Below the pieces are notes generated by a model. The model did not search any database and was not told where the DNA came from. It saw nothing but the letters and a program-made list of their open reading frames with translations. From a virus: a stretch of DNA of 34,587 nt. The DNA lies in IMG/VR virus record IMGVR_UViG_3300043446_000762, positions 1-34,587 of that record. The stretch is one strand, 5' to 3'. Below, piece by piece: positions 1 to 5,126 of this stretch. A program made the position numbers and the translations under genes. Numbering within the stretch: the stretch's first letter is position 1; the number at the start of each line of letters is the position of its first letter.

Positions 1-147
1 TTTCCCCGCAAGGTAGCCCAGCGCCAAAGCCGTGCAGAACAACCCAGCAACATCCATAATTTCGCACTCCACGGACAGCTTTGAGGCCCAGCCAATCGCC
101 AGCACCAGCAAGGTGCAGACCGAAATGATCTGTACAAGGTCGCTCAT
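1..147 (-). CDS. Small two-TM membrane protein, 3' end cut by window edge
   Basis: The frame opens with ATG at 147 and runs off the window start, so only 49 residues are visible. They begin MSDLVQIISVCTLLVLAIGW and form two hydrophobic stretches (about residues 6-20 and 33-47) separated by a short segment with charged residues. The start is well supported: GAGGAG lies just upstream and the ATG overlaps the stop of the preceding gene as ATGA (144-147), implying translational coupling. It is the last visible member of the accessory operon that carries the Rap1a-like genes. The family is not recognised; a small inner-membrane protein is all that the sequence supports. Confidence 0.65.
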   Translation of the reverse strand, partial: MSDLVQIISVCTLLVLAIGWASKLSVECEIMDVAGLFCTALALGYLAGK

Positions 148-392
148 TGCGTTTCTCCTCTTGCGCGGATGGCGGCGGCGCATTTGCTAGCCATCGTGTT
201 TGCTGGGTCGTGAGTAATGAGCGGAATGTTTGCCCTGACCCATTCCATGTTCCGTTGCTCCTCGCACAACTTCGCACACGCCTCGCGCTCGGCTGCGGCG
301 ACAAGGGCGGCGAAGCGTTCAATGCTCTCGTAACCGTAGACAGGCCCGATTCCAGACTCCCGCGCCATGCGGATGATGTCGTCGCGGGTCAT
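144..392 (-). CDS. Small Ala-rich helical phage protein, copy A of a duplicated gene
   Basis: An 82-aa protein beginning MTRDDIIRMARESG, with a central RFAALVAAAEREACAK helix and a C-terminal AAAIRARGE motif. Start codon 392 is chosen over an in-frame ATG at 425 because it makes an ATGA overlap with the upstream Rap1a-like gene and because the paralogue at 958-1257 begins with the same MTRDEII block. The two copies share both ends but differ in the middle. Proteins with this opening are, from general knowledge, common uncharacterised genes in phages of Burkholderiales. No catalytic motif is seen. Its fixed position directly after a Rap1a-like gene, seen twice in this window, suggests that the two products work in the same process. 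Confidence 0.75.
   Translation of the reverse strand: MTRDDIIRMARESGIGPVYGYESIERFAALVAAAEREACAKLCEEQRNMEWVRANIPLITHDPANTMASKCAAAIRARGETQ
271..314. repeat. 44-bp direct repeat, copy 1 (inside helical-protein gene A)
   Basis: Nearly identical to 1130-1173, with two mismatches in 44 positions by eye. It codes for the shared RFAALxAAAEREACAK segment of the two paralogues. Identity at DNA level is much higher here than in the rest of the two genes, which suggests recent duplication, gene conversion or strong selection on this helix. Confidence 0.7.
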
Positions 393-712
393 ATCCCATT
401 CCCCCTGCGCTGGGCACACGGCCATGTAGTTTTGAGTACATGGGACACGATCACGTCGCCGGTCAGGTGTTGGACCGCCGGGGTGTTGTCCAAGTAGTTT
501 CTTACCATGTCACGCAGTTGGCCTGCATTGACGTTCGACTGCGGGCAAAAGCTGATGCTTCGAATCGCATCGGCTATGCCCACGACATAGCCCATCGCAA
601 ACATGCGGTCGTGTGAGTCGCCTCGCAAATCGTTTAGCAATTGATTGCCGTCCATGAATTCGGCGTGGGCCATGTTGCAGAACACGGCGGCTATACAGAT
701 TAATTTCTTCAC
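389..712 (-). CDS. Rap1a/Tai-like secreted protein, copy A
   Basis: A 107-aa protein with a clear Sec signal peptide (MKKLICIAAVFCNMAHA, likely cut before EFMDGNQLL). The mature part follows the Rap1a/Tai immunity family pattern: an F-DGN-L opening, an MGYVVGIADA helix, a CPQ segment, a QLRDMVRNYLDNTPA helix and a terminal TTWPC motif, whose two cysteines could form a disulfide. The start is GTG at 712, supported by AAGGAG upstream. Known family members are periplasmic proteins that neutralise type VI secretion amidase effectors; in phages the role is not established. The protein is about 45-50% identical by eye to the copy at 1254-1586. It could protect peptidoglycan from an amidase, block superinfection, or modulate lysis. 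Confidence 0.75.
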   Translation of the reverse strand: MKKLICIAAVFCNMAHAEFMDGNQLLNDLRGDSHDRMFAMGYVVGIADAIRSISFCPQSNVNAGQLRDMVRNYLDNTPAVQHLTGDVIVSHVLKTTWPCAQRRGNGI

Positions 713-721
713 TGGTTCTCC

Positions 722-961
722 TTATCGCCAGACTTTGAGGACGTCTAGGCTAATGACTTTCGGGCCTTCATCAATCTTTTCTTTTGTTTGCTTGTCCTCG
801 CGTGGTTCGCGGGGCAGCTTGGTTCCGGGAACAACAGTCTCGATGGTGATCACAGACTTGGAACAGTTGGGGCAACAGCGTTTTCGGTACACGGCATCCT
901 GATACCGGCGTGTTTCCAGAACCATGGAGCGCAGTTCAAATTGGCAGTGAGGGCACTTCAT
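722..961 (-). CDS. Zinc-ribbon protein resembling the NrdR/Ogr zinc finger
   Basis: A 79-aa protein beginning MKCPHCQFELRSMVLETRRY, followed by RKRCCPNCSKSVITIETVV. Two CxxC pairs (residues 4-7 and 30-33) with an arginine-rich spacer and a following (I/T)-x-E-T strand match the layout of the NrdR N-terminal zinc ribbon and of the P2-type Ogr/Delta fingers. The ATP-cone that defines NrdR is absent; the tail is charged and short. A DNA- or RNA polymerase-binding regulator is plausible, but this is inference. The start at 961 forms an ATGA overlap with the gene upstream, so it is cotranslated within the Rap1a cassette and separates the two Rap1a/helical-protein pairs. Confidence 0.7.
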   Translation of the reverse strand: MKCPHCQFELRSMVLETRRYQDAVYRKRCCPNCSKSVITIETVVPGTKLPREPREDKQTKEKIDEGPKVISLDVLKVWR

Positions 962-1257
962 GTTTCTCCTCGTGCGCGGATAGCGGCGGCTGTCATTTTG
1001 AGTACCGAGGCACCGACCGCCATCAAAGTCTCGTACCAGCCGTGTTTCTCTTGCGCCTGATTGAATGCTTGCGTCATCGCTTGCATCTCCTCCTTAGACC
1101 AAACCTTGATGTCGGTGGGCCACACCTCTTTCGCACACGCCTCGCGCTCGGCGGCGGCGGCAAGGGCGGCGAATCGGCCAAGTGCAACAGGGTGAGTCGC
1201 AAGGCACGACGGTAAGTTGGCTTCCCGCGCCATTTGAATGATTTCGTCGCGGGTCAT
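958..1257 (-). CDS. Small Ala-rich helical phage protein, copy B of a duplicated gene
   Basis: A 99-aa protein beginning MTRDEIIQMAREANLP, with the same RFAALAAAAEREACAK helix and AAAIRARGE end as the product of 144-392, but about 17 residues longer in the middle. Start 1257 is preferred over an in-frame upstream ATG at 1296 because it overlaps the stop of the Rap1a-like gene as ATGA and matches the paralogue. No enzymatic motif is visible. Like copy A it follows a Rap1a-like gene directly. Confidence 0.75.
   Translation of the reverse strand: MTRDEIIQMAREANLPSCLATHPVALGRFAALAAAAEREACAKEVWPTDIKVWSKEEMQAMTQAFNQAQEKHGWYETLMAVGASVLKMTAAAIRARGET
1130..1173. repeat. 44-bp direct repeat, copy 2 (inside helical-protein gene B)
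   Basis: Partner of 271-314 with two mismatches. The copies lie 859 bp apart in the same orientation, so recombination between them would delete one whole Rap1a/helical-protein unit together with the zinc-ribbon gene. Confidence 0.7.
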
Positions 1258-1586
1258 AGTGCTTGCCCCCTTCCACGACGCTCCTGGCACGGCCAAACGG
1301 TTTTAAGCACCTCCGTGACTATGGAGTCGGCCGAACGGTGCCGGATTGCAGGGGTGTTGTTTATGTAGTTGCGAACCATGTCTCGCACTTGCCCACCCGT
1401 TACGTTTGATGGAGCGCATTGCACAGCTCCAAAAAGCGTATCGCTTACCCCCATGATGTATCCAAGAGCAATGTGCTGATCTGCCTGGGTACCGTTTAGC
1501 TTTTCATGTAGGTAGTTACCGTCCCAAAACTCTGCATGTGCCGCAGTGCAACATACAAAACTTATCGCTATTGCTATTCGTTTCAT
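1254..1586 (-). CDS. Rap1a/Tai-like secreted protein, copy B
   Basis: A 110-aa protein with a signal peptide (MKRIAIAISFVCCTAAHA, then EFWDGNYLHEKL). It shares with copy A the DGN opening, the LGYIMGVSDTLFG helix, a CAPSNV segment, QVRDMVRNYINNTPA and the terminal KTVWPC, the hallmarks of the Rap1a/Tai family (periplasmic immunity proteins known from type VI secretion). An AAAGG ribosome site precedes the ATG. Its stop overlaps the next gene as ATGA. It diverges from copy A mainly in the loop around residues 28-60, where a partner-binding surface could have specialised. Whether phage members protect against amidases, exclude other phages or delay lysis is unknown. Confidence 0.78.
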   Translation of the reverse strand: MKRIAIAISFVCCTAAHAEFWDGNYLHEKLNGTQADQHIALGYIMGVSDTLFGAVQCAPSNVTGGQVRDMVRNYINNTPAIRHRSADSIVTEVLKTVWPCQERRGRGQAL

Positions 1587-1603
1587 TGCTTTGCCTTTCA
1601 GGA

Positions 1604-1801
1604 TTAAGAGGGTTTTTTCTTAGGACTAGTGGAGCGCACAGTCCAACATTTGACGCAATACCACTTGTCTCGTGACATTTGCACCCCTCCCTCTGGCGGT
1701 CGATCTTCATTGCATTTGCCGCAGTGTTTGAACTTGTGCACTGCAATACGATCCTGTGAATAACTGTTTGGCAGTTGAAGCGGGTTTTTTACGAAGCTCA
1801 T
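1604..1801 (-). CDS. Zinc-ribbon miniprotein
   Basis: A 65-aa protein with one C2C2 zinc ribbon: HCGKCNEDRPPEGG at about residues 26-39 and WYCVKCW at about 47-53. The N-terminus is unremarkable and the C-terminus is basic (PKKKPS). An AAGGA motif sits at normal distance before the ATG at 1801. It is the first gene after the structured noncoding gap and 17 nt ahead of Rap1a-like copy B, so it probably heads that operon. The function is unknown; nucleic-acid binding is the default guess for such small ribbons. Confidence 0.65.
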   Translation of the reverse strand: MSFVKNPLQLPNSYSQDRIAVHKFKHCGKCNEDRPPEGGVQMSRDKWYCVKCWTVRSTSPKKKPS

Positions 1802-1860
1802 TTCTATTCCTTTACTACTTGTCTTTATCTTCTACTTATATTCTTTATAGGTGCTCTTTG

Positions 1861-2078
1861 GTGAATGTCTGAGCAAAGCACAGCCTTACCGTGGTCACAA
1901 CCAACAGTTCGCTCTGTGCTCTTCGGAGCCATGCCCTCGCATCGCACTACCCCAGACTTATTTCAACCACCCGGCTCTAGGGATTCGCCCACCGCCCCCG
2001 CTCTGGCTTGCTCGTGTAACGGGGTTCCTGAGATAGCCACCACCGACGTACCGCATGGCTTCAGGGCTATCGTTTAGG
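1861..2078. ncRNA. Candidate structured RNA or leader in a gene-free gap
   Basis: The 398 bp between the genes ending at 1801 and 2200 hold no convincing gene but several strong inverted repeats. These are AGCACAG 1877-1883 with CTGTGCT 1914-1920; a GCTC/GAGC hairpin with a TTCG loop at 1918-1929; CCCCG 1996-2000 with CGGGG 2020-2024; and GATAGCC 2032-2038 with GGCTATC 2065-2071. GGAGCC at 1925-1930 could also pair with GGCTCT at 1973-1978. The block is GC-rich, while 1802-1860 is AT-rich and looks like a promoter or leader for the downstream minus-strand genes. No known RNA family (RNase P, tmRNA, 6S, group I intron) could be matched by eye. Strand is uncertain. Confidence 0.35.
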
Positions 2079-2162
2079 CAACAAAAAAGCGGCTTGAGGC
2101 TGCTCCCGGTAGTAGTGCCTCTTTCGAGGCCAGGAGCATTCTCAAACCGCTTCATTTTGTTG
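2079..2162 (-). terminator. Long hairpin with U-tract (terminator of the 2571-2200 gene, or attenuator)
   Basis: Read on the minus strand, an outer stem CAACAAAA/TTTTGTTG (2162-2155 with 2086-2079) encloses a 12-bp stem (AAGCGG, a T-G wobble, TTGAG; 2152-2141 with 2098-2087). A 3x3 internal loop follows, then GCTCC/GGAGC (2137-2133 with 2106-2102). An inner hairpin GCCTC-GAAA-GAGGC (2130-2117) has a GNRA tetraloop on this strand. Six T residues (2088-2083) follow the GC-rich stem, as in an intrinsic terminator. The GNRA loop and U-run both favour the minus strand. Confidence 0.65.
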
Positions 2163-2183
2163 ACTACTACGACAACAGGACGG

Positions 2184-2211
2184 ATTCTCTACACAACCGC
2201 TACGCTGTCAA
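2184..2211 (-). promoter_or_regulatory. Candidate sigma70-type promoter before the long hairpin
   Basis: On the minus strand a perfect TTGACA (2211-2206) is followed after 16 nt by GAGAAT (2189-2184), four of six matches to the -10 consensus. The -35 overlaps the last codons of the replication-like gene (LTA, stop at 2200), so it may be fortuitous. If active, transcription would start near 2177 and meet the terminator-like hairpin at once. Confidence 0.3.
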
Positions 2212-2571
2212 GGGGGTACGGCGCAATTCTTGAAGTTTTTTTCGAATGTGATCCGGCATAGGCACCGCCTTCTTTGCATCTTGTTCGATTTTTACAACAG
2301 CCGGATCTCTAACAGGGGTGTTTGCCACGATTTCAGGGATCTCAGCCCCATCCCATCGAGCTTGGTTGATGTAAACCAGGGGCGCAGGAATGAATGATCC
2401 GCCATCCTTTGTCCAGGCCTCTTGCCCCTTCATGTACATCACATGTTTAATGATCTGGCCCGCCTGGGCGTCTAGTTTCTTTGCTTTCCATTTGGCTAGG
2501 CACACACTCTTGCTGGCCTTGCGAAAGTGCTTAGGCCATACCTGCCAAAACTCTTCAAATTTTTCGCTCAT
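2200..2571 (-). CDS. Replication-protein-like (C-terminal domain resembling phage O/DnaT-type proteins)
   Basis: A 123-aa protein beginning MSEKFEEFWQVWPKHFRK and containing WTKDGGSFIPAPLVYINQ then ARWDGAEIP. The pattern FxxFWxxWP...K...AxxKWxxxKL...FIPxPxxxxNxxRW is the conserved C-terminal region found in many phage replication/primosome-loading proteins that also have an N-terminal helix-turn-helix. That N-terminal part is absent here. Start 2571 is chosen over 2604 because AGGAGA lies seven bases upstream. It overlaps the preceding gene by 17 nt. A helicase-loader or origin accessory role is inference from family resemblance. Confidence 0.55.
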   Translation of the reverse strand: MSEKFEEFWQVWPKHFRKASKSVCLAKWKAKKLDAQAGQIIKHVMYMKGQEAWTKDGGSFIPAPLVYINQARWDGAEIPEIVANTPVRDPAVVKIEQDAKKAVPMPDHIRKKLQELRRTPLTA

Positions 2572-2767
2572 AAACTTCTCCTGCTTCGTCAGACACGGAT
2601 TCAATCAGGTAGTTTCTCTCTTTACTTTGCTGGGCTGTCTCAATAGCCCGCCCTAGCGCCACATGGACCTCGAGGGCACTTGGGCCATCACCCTCCCTAA
2701 AAAACCAGTTGTAGGCCATTTTGGCGGCTTCTAACAGGCTTATTTCTTGTCCCACTGGTGCTTGCAT
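2555..2767 (-). CDS. Hypothetical 70-aa protein
   Basis: It begins MQAPVGQEISLLEAAKMAY and is predicted to be helical and acidic towards the C-terminus (SVSDEAGEVYERKI). ATG 2767 is preferred over an upstream in-frame GTG at 2776 because AAGGAG lies eight bases before the ATG and would be too close to the GTG. It overlaps both neighbours (28 nt upstream, 17 nt downstream), typical of this compact early operon. No family recognised. Confidence 0.6.
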   Translation of the reverse strand: MQAPVGQEISLLEAAKMAYNWFFREGDGPSALEVHVALGRAIETAQQSKERNYLIESVSDEAGEVYERKI

Positions 2768-2937
2768 CGTTCGCACTCCTTATGCGAAAAGGGTTCGCCA
2801 TCCCGGATGCCCCTGCTCACGTGATATTTCAGGCTTCCGCAGGCAGGGCAGCTTTCCTTGGCAAAGATTGCGTCCCAACGCTCGGCGTATTCCTGGTTCG
2901 ATACGGAAAAGGGACGGGGTGTAGATCCTTTACTCAT
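2740..2937 (-). CDS. Zinc-ribbon miniprotein
   Basis: A 65-aa protein whose second half is a C2C2 ribbon: ESCPACGSLKYHVSRG, then HKECERCKHQWDKK at the C-terminus. The N-terminal half (FSVSNQEYAERWDAIFAKE) looks like one amphipathic helix. It lies in the early minus-strand operon, 12 nt after the next zinc-ribbon gene (2950-3120), to which the ribbon part bears some resemblance. Function unknown. Confidence 0.65.
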   Translation of the reverse strand: MSKGSTPRPFSVSNQEYAERWDAIFAKESCPACGSLKYHVSRGIRDGEPFSHKECERCKHQWDKK

Positions 2938-2949
2938 GCGCCCTCCTTT

Positions 2950-3120
2950 CTAGGCGTAGTCAATGTCCAAAACATGCTCGCACTCATCGCACTCGACAAT
3001 CCATACGTCCATCCCATGCGCGGTGCCCAGATGCCCACTGACCTCGGTGCAGCCGCATTTAGGGCAAACCAGTTCGGGAGCAGGTTCAGCGACCGGCGTT
3101 GCGATTTGCTGTTCAGTCAT
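2950..3120 (-). CDS. Zinc-ribbon miniprotein (56 aa)
   Basis: A short gene. The protein begins MTEQQIATPVAEPAPELV and carries CPKCGCTE and, 18 residues on, VECDECEHVLDIDYA, a typical two-knuckle zinc ribbon. AAGGAG precedes the ATG at 3120 by six bases, and only two bases separate it from the upstream gene's stop at 3123. The acidic C-terminus contrasts with the basic ribbon at 2740-2937. Confidence 0.65.
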   Translation of the reverse strand: MTEQQIATPVAEPAPELVCPKCGCTEVSGHLGTAHGMDVWIVECDECEHVLDIDYA

Positions 3121-3122
3121 GG

Positions 3123-3359
3123 TTACTCCTTATTAAACTTCTTGCCGTTGACAGCGATGTAGTTCATTTGCGACAAATGCTGGAAATCCTCTTTACTCAT
3201 GTTCTTGAGCATTTCCTTGCACTGGTCTTCGTACATCAAGAAAAACAACTGGCAGGTCATGGCATGTTCGTAGTCTCCATCCAGAACACAAGTCCACATA
3301 TCTGCCAACCACTCGTCAGCCTGGGAGCCAATAGTCAAATACTTAATTGCGTTTTCCAT
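3123..3359 (-). CDS. Hypothetical 78-aa early protein
   Basis: It begins MENAIKYLTIGSQADEWLAD and is acidic and helical, with aromatic residues in the middle (CQLFFLMYEDQCKEML). AAGGAG sits eight bases before the ATG. It is the second gene of the minus-strand early operon after the Cro-like gene. No family recognised and no transmembrane segment is convincing. Confidence 0.65.
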   Translation of the reverse strand: MENAIKYLTIGSQADEWLADMWTCVLDGDYEHAMTCQLFFLMYEDQCKEMLKNMSKEDFQHLSQMNYIAVNGKKFNKE

Positions 3360-3410
3360 TTACAACTCCTTAAAATGATCTATCGAGGGGCTCTTCTCGA
3401 GGCCTGACTG

Positions 3411-3569
3411 TCACTCAAACCAATCGGGTTTAATCAACATCAGTTGCTTCACGCGCTTGGCAGGGATCTTTCCTGACTTCTTCCATTTGTAGGTCGCCGG
3501 TGCGCTGATCTTGAGCAGCTTGGCAATCTCGTACAGACTGGCCTTCTTCATCAAATCGTCTAGTGTCAT
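3411..3569 (-). CDS. Cro-like helix-turn-helix regulator
   Basis: A 52-aa protein beginning MTLDDLMKKASLYEIAKLLK, followed by ISAPATYKWKKSGKIPAKRV. The segment YEIAKLLKISAPATYKWKKSG is a classic Cro/YdaS-type helix-turn-helix, with the second helix presented to DNA. Start 3569 is set by AAAGGAGA upstream; longer in-frame extensions run into the control region and have no ribosome site. It is the first gene of the minus-strand early operon and faces the plus-strand operon across 3570-3736, the position of an early switch regulator. No partner CI-type repressor lies in this window. Confidence 0.75.
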   Translation of the reverse strand: MTLDDLMKKASLYEIAKLLKISAPATYKWKKSGKIPAKRVKQLMLIKPDWFE

Positions 3570-3736
3570 TGCTTCTCCTTTCGTTAATGACCGGTTTATT
3601 GTCGCTCTTCCGATCCAGAACGCCAATTGATTTTCTCTATTAAACTTCAACCTCCGATCAGGATAAAGTTGTTGAACTGAAGATCTTGAGGTAGTACAGT
3701 GTCTTCCGTGCCATCCCGGCACTCAGGAGCAAAGCA
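3570..3736. promoter_or_regulatory. Divergent early control region
   Basis: Between the Cro-like gene (minus) and the first plus-strand gene lie 167 bp with no gene. It must hold promoters for both early operons. An inverted repeat TTCAAC (3646-3651) / GTTGAA (3671-3676) and a GTGCC/GGCAC hairpin (3708-3712 with 3718-3722) are visible and are candidate operator and leader elements. I could not identify a convincing -35/-10 pair on either strand. Confidence 0.5.
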
Positions 3737-3958
3737 ATGAAATTTATATGGAACTGGCTCTCAGGACAGACGTACACGGAAACAAACGATGCTCTGATTG
3801 ATGAGCACGGAGATGTGTTCAACAAATGCGCCACCGGGTATGTGTCCCAGGATGGTGTGTTCATTGAGCGCGTCAACGGACAATTACTCAACACTCAGAC
3901 CGGCGAGTGGTCCACAACTACCGACGTTTTCCAGAACAATGTTGATCGAACTTTCTGA
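3737..3958 (+). CDS. Hypothetical 73-aa early protein
   Basis: First gene of the plus-strand early operon, with AGGAG nine bases before the ATG. The protein begins MKFIWNWLSGQTYTETND and is rich in short beta-like stretches with repeated G/D-x-V/Y turns (LIDEHGDVF, YVSQDGVFIERVNGQLLN), resembling the small beta-repeat proteins that many phages express early. No family is assigned. Its C-terminal codons overlap the next gene by 20 nt. Confidence 0.65.
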   Translation: MKFIWNWLSGQTYTETNDALIDEHGDVFNKCATGYVSQDGVFIERVNGQLLNTQTGEWSTTTDVFQNNVDRTF

Positions 3959-4151
3959 CCGGTCGCAGCACCTCATCAGCTGCTACCTGTACGACCTGTA
4001 CATGTTTATGACAGTGGATGCGTCTGCTGACATGAAGAACAGGTTACTCAATTCAGCCAGTGCCGCGCTCACTTCCATCCTCACGGAAAACGGCATAGCA
4101 ACTGGATATAGTGAAGCATTGAAAGATATAGCAAAGGAGTTCCTGCAATGA
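3939..4151 (+). CDS. Hypothetical 70-aa protein
   Basis: It begins MLIELSDRSQHLISCYLYDL and appears all-helical. The start at 3939 overlaps the previous gene by 20 nt and lacks a strong ribosome site, so translation may depend on coupling; an in-frame ATG further inside is an alternative. The stop overlaps the next ATG as ATGA. AAGGAG near its end is the ribosome site of the following gene. Not recognised. Confidence 0.5.
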   Translation: MLIELSDRSQHLISCYLYDLYMFMTVDASADMKNRLLNSASAALTSILTENGIATGYSEALKDIAKEFLQ

Positions 4152-4324
4152 TCAAGCCCTCTCACTTTGAAACACCTCGCAGCATGAGCGAGGCCATCTG
4201 GCTCTACAACTGCGATCCCATTGAGCGGCACATCGGCACGCCCGCAAGCCACGTACATCTGGCCGTCGGCGCTTTGATCGGCATCACGCTGCTGTCTGCT
4301 GCAATTTCTATCTACCTGCTATGA
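4148..4324 (+). CDS. Small membrane protein (58 aa, C-terminal TM)
   Basis: A short gene with ATGA overlaps at both ends (4148-4151 and 4321-4324) and AAGGAG upstream. The protein begins MIKPSHFETPRSMSEAIWLY and ends in one hydrophobic helix (AVGALIGITLLSAAISIYLL), so it is probably tail-anchored in the inner membrane. Function unknown. Confidence 0.6.
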   Translation: MIKPSHFETPRSMSEAIWLYNCDPIERHIGTPASHVHLAVGALIGITLLSAAISIYLL

Positions 4325-4554
4325 GCCAACAACAGTTTTACGAAACAGTCGCTCTGGAGTATGAGTTTATGGACTCGTGGACTAGAGAATTTCTACAAGC
4401 ACACGCAGAAGATTTCTACTGCTGGAACTGCCTGGAAACAAAACAGGAAGACGATTGCTGCACGGCAAAGCACTTTATTCGCCTGAAGGACATGCCGGAA
4501 GTTGTTCAGCGAAACATTGTCAATAACGAATACGACAAGGCATACGGAAAATGA
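4321..4554 (+). CDS. Hypothetical 77-aa cysteine-containing protein
   Basis: It begins MSQQQFYETVALEYEFMDSW. The middle has FYCWNCLETKQEDDCCTAKH, where CxxC, CC and H could bind zinc. It is joined to both neighbours by ATGA overlaps and lies directly before the annealing-protein gene, so it may help in recombination or replication, but this is only positional inference. Confidence 0.6.
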   Translation: MSQQQFYETVALEYEFMDSWTREFLQAHAEDFYCWNCLETKQEDDCCTAKHFIRLKDMPEVVQRNIVNNEYDKAYGK

Positions 4555-5126
4555 GCATTGAAAAGCTTCTCAAAACCAACGTCAATGATCACGTTGAAAA
4601 GAAGAACAACTTGTCCTACCTGTCGTGGGCATGGGCCTGGGCAGAAGCACTGAAGGCCGATCCTGCCGCAACATTCAAAGTTGAAATGTTTGATGGCAAG
4701 TGCTACATGGAAGTCAACGGCACCTGCATGGTCTGGGTCACTGTCACCATGTTTGGCAAGCCTATGACCTGCCAGCTACCCGTGATGGACTACAAGAACA
4801 AGGCTATTCCTAACCCGGATGCCTTCGCGGTCAACACGGCCATCATGCGGTGCATGACCAAAGCCCTGTCACTGCATGGCCTGGGTCTGTATATATATGC
4901 GGGCGAGGACCTGCCTGAGATTGATACGGGCCTGATCGACAGGATCGTAGAAGCAATTCGCCAGCACTATGCGGCAGACGATCATGCGGGCATGTACGGA
5001 GAGTGGGAGTCGATCACCGACAACGAAATCCGTCTGCGCGTGTGGGAGCAGCTAAAACCTGACTCTAAGATCCGTAGCGCCATCAAGGCCTACAAAGAGA
5101 AATTGAATGAAAAAGAGGTTGCATAA
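4551..5126 (+). CDS. sak: Sak-type single-strand annealing protein (DUF1071, Rad52-like)
   Basis: A 191-aa protein with the DUF1071/SSAP_Sak signature: NNLSYLSWAWAWAEALK (about 19-35), a central LPVMDYKNKAIPNPDAF, then MRCMTKALSLHGLGLYIYAG with EDLPE. Members are phage single-strand annealing proteins related to Rad52 that form rings on ssDNA and pair complementary strands. Length fits the family. The next gene encodes an SSB-like protein, a typical partner pair. The C-terminal third (after about residue 125) is variable and helical; it may contact SSB. Start 4551 is fixed by the ATGA overlap with the gene before. Confidence 0.85.
   Translation: MSIEKLLKTNVNDHVEKKNNLSYLSWAWAWAEALKADPAATFKVEMFDGKCYMEVNGTCMVWVTVTMFGKPMTCQLPVMDYKNKAIPNPDAFAVNTAIMRCMTKALSLHGLGLYIYAGEDLPEIDTGLIDRIVEAIRQHYAADDHAGMYGEWESITDNEIRLRVWEQLKPDSKIRSAIKAYKEKLNEKEVA

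Noticed and set aside
1851-2261. Short open frames on the plus strand (61, 70 and 68 codons) and one on the minus strand (1958-2155)
   Set aside because: None has a ribosome site, they overlap each other and the stem-loops, and their translations have no recognisable pattern. The 70-codon frame starting at 1865 is the least unlikely.
2555-2776. GTG start at 2776 for the 70-aa gene
   Set aside because: The AAGGAG motif would touch this GTG; it is well placed for the ATG at 2767.
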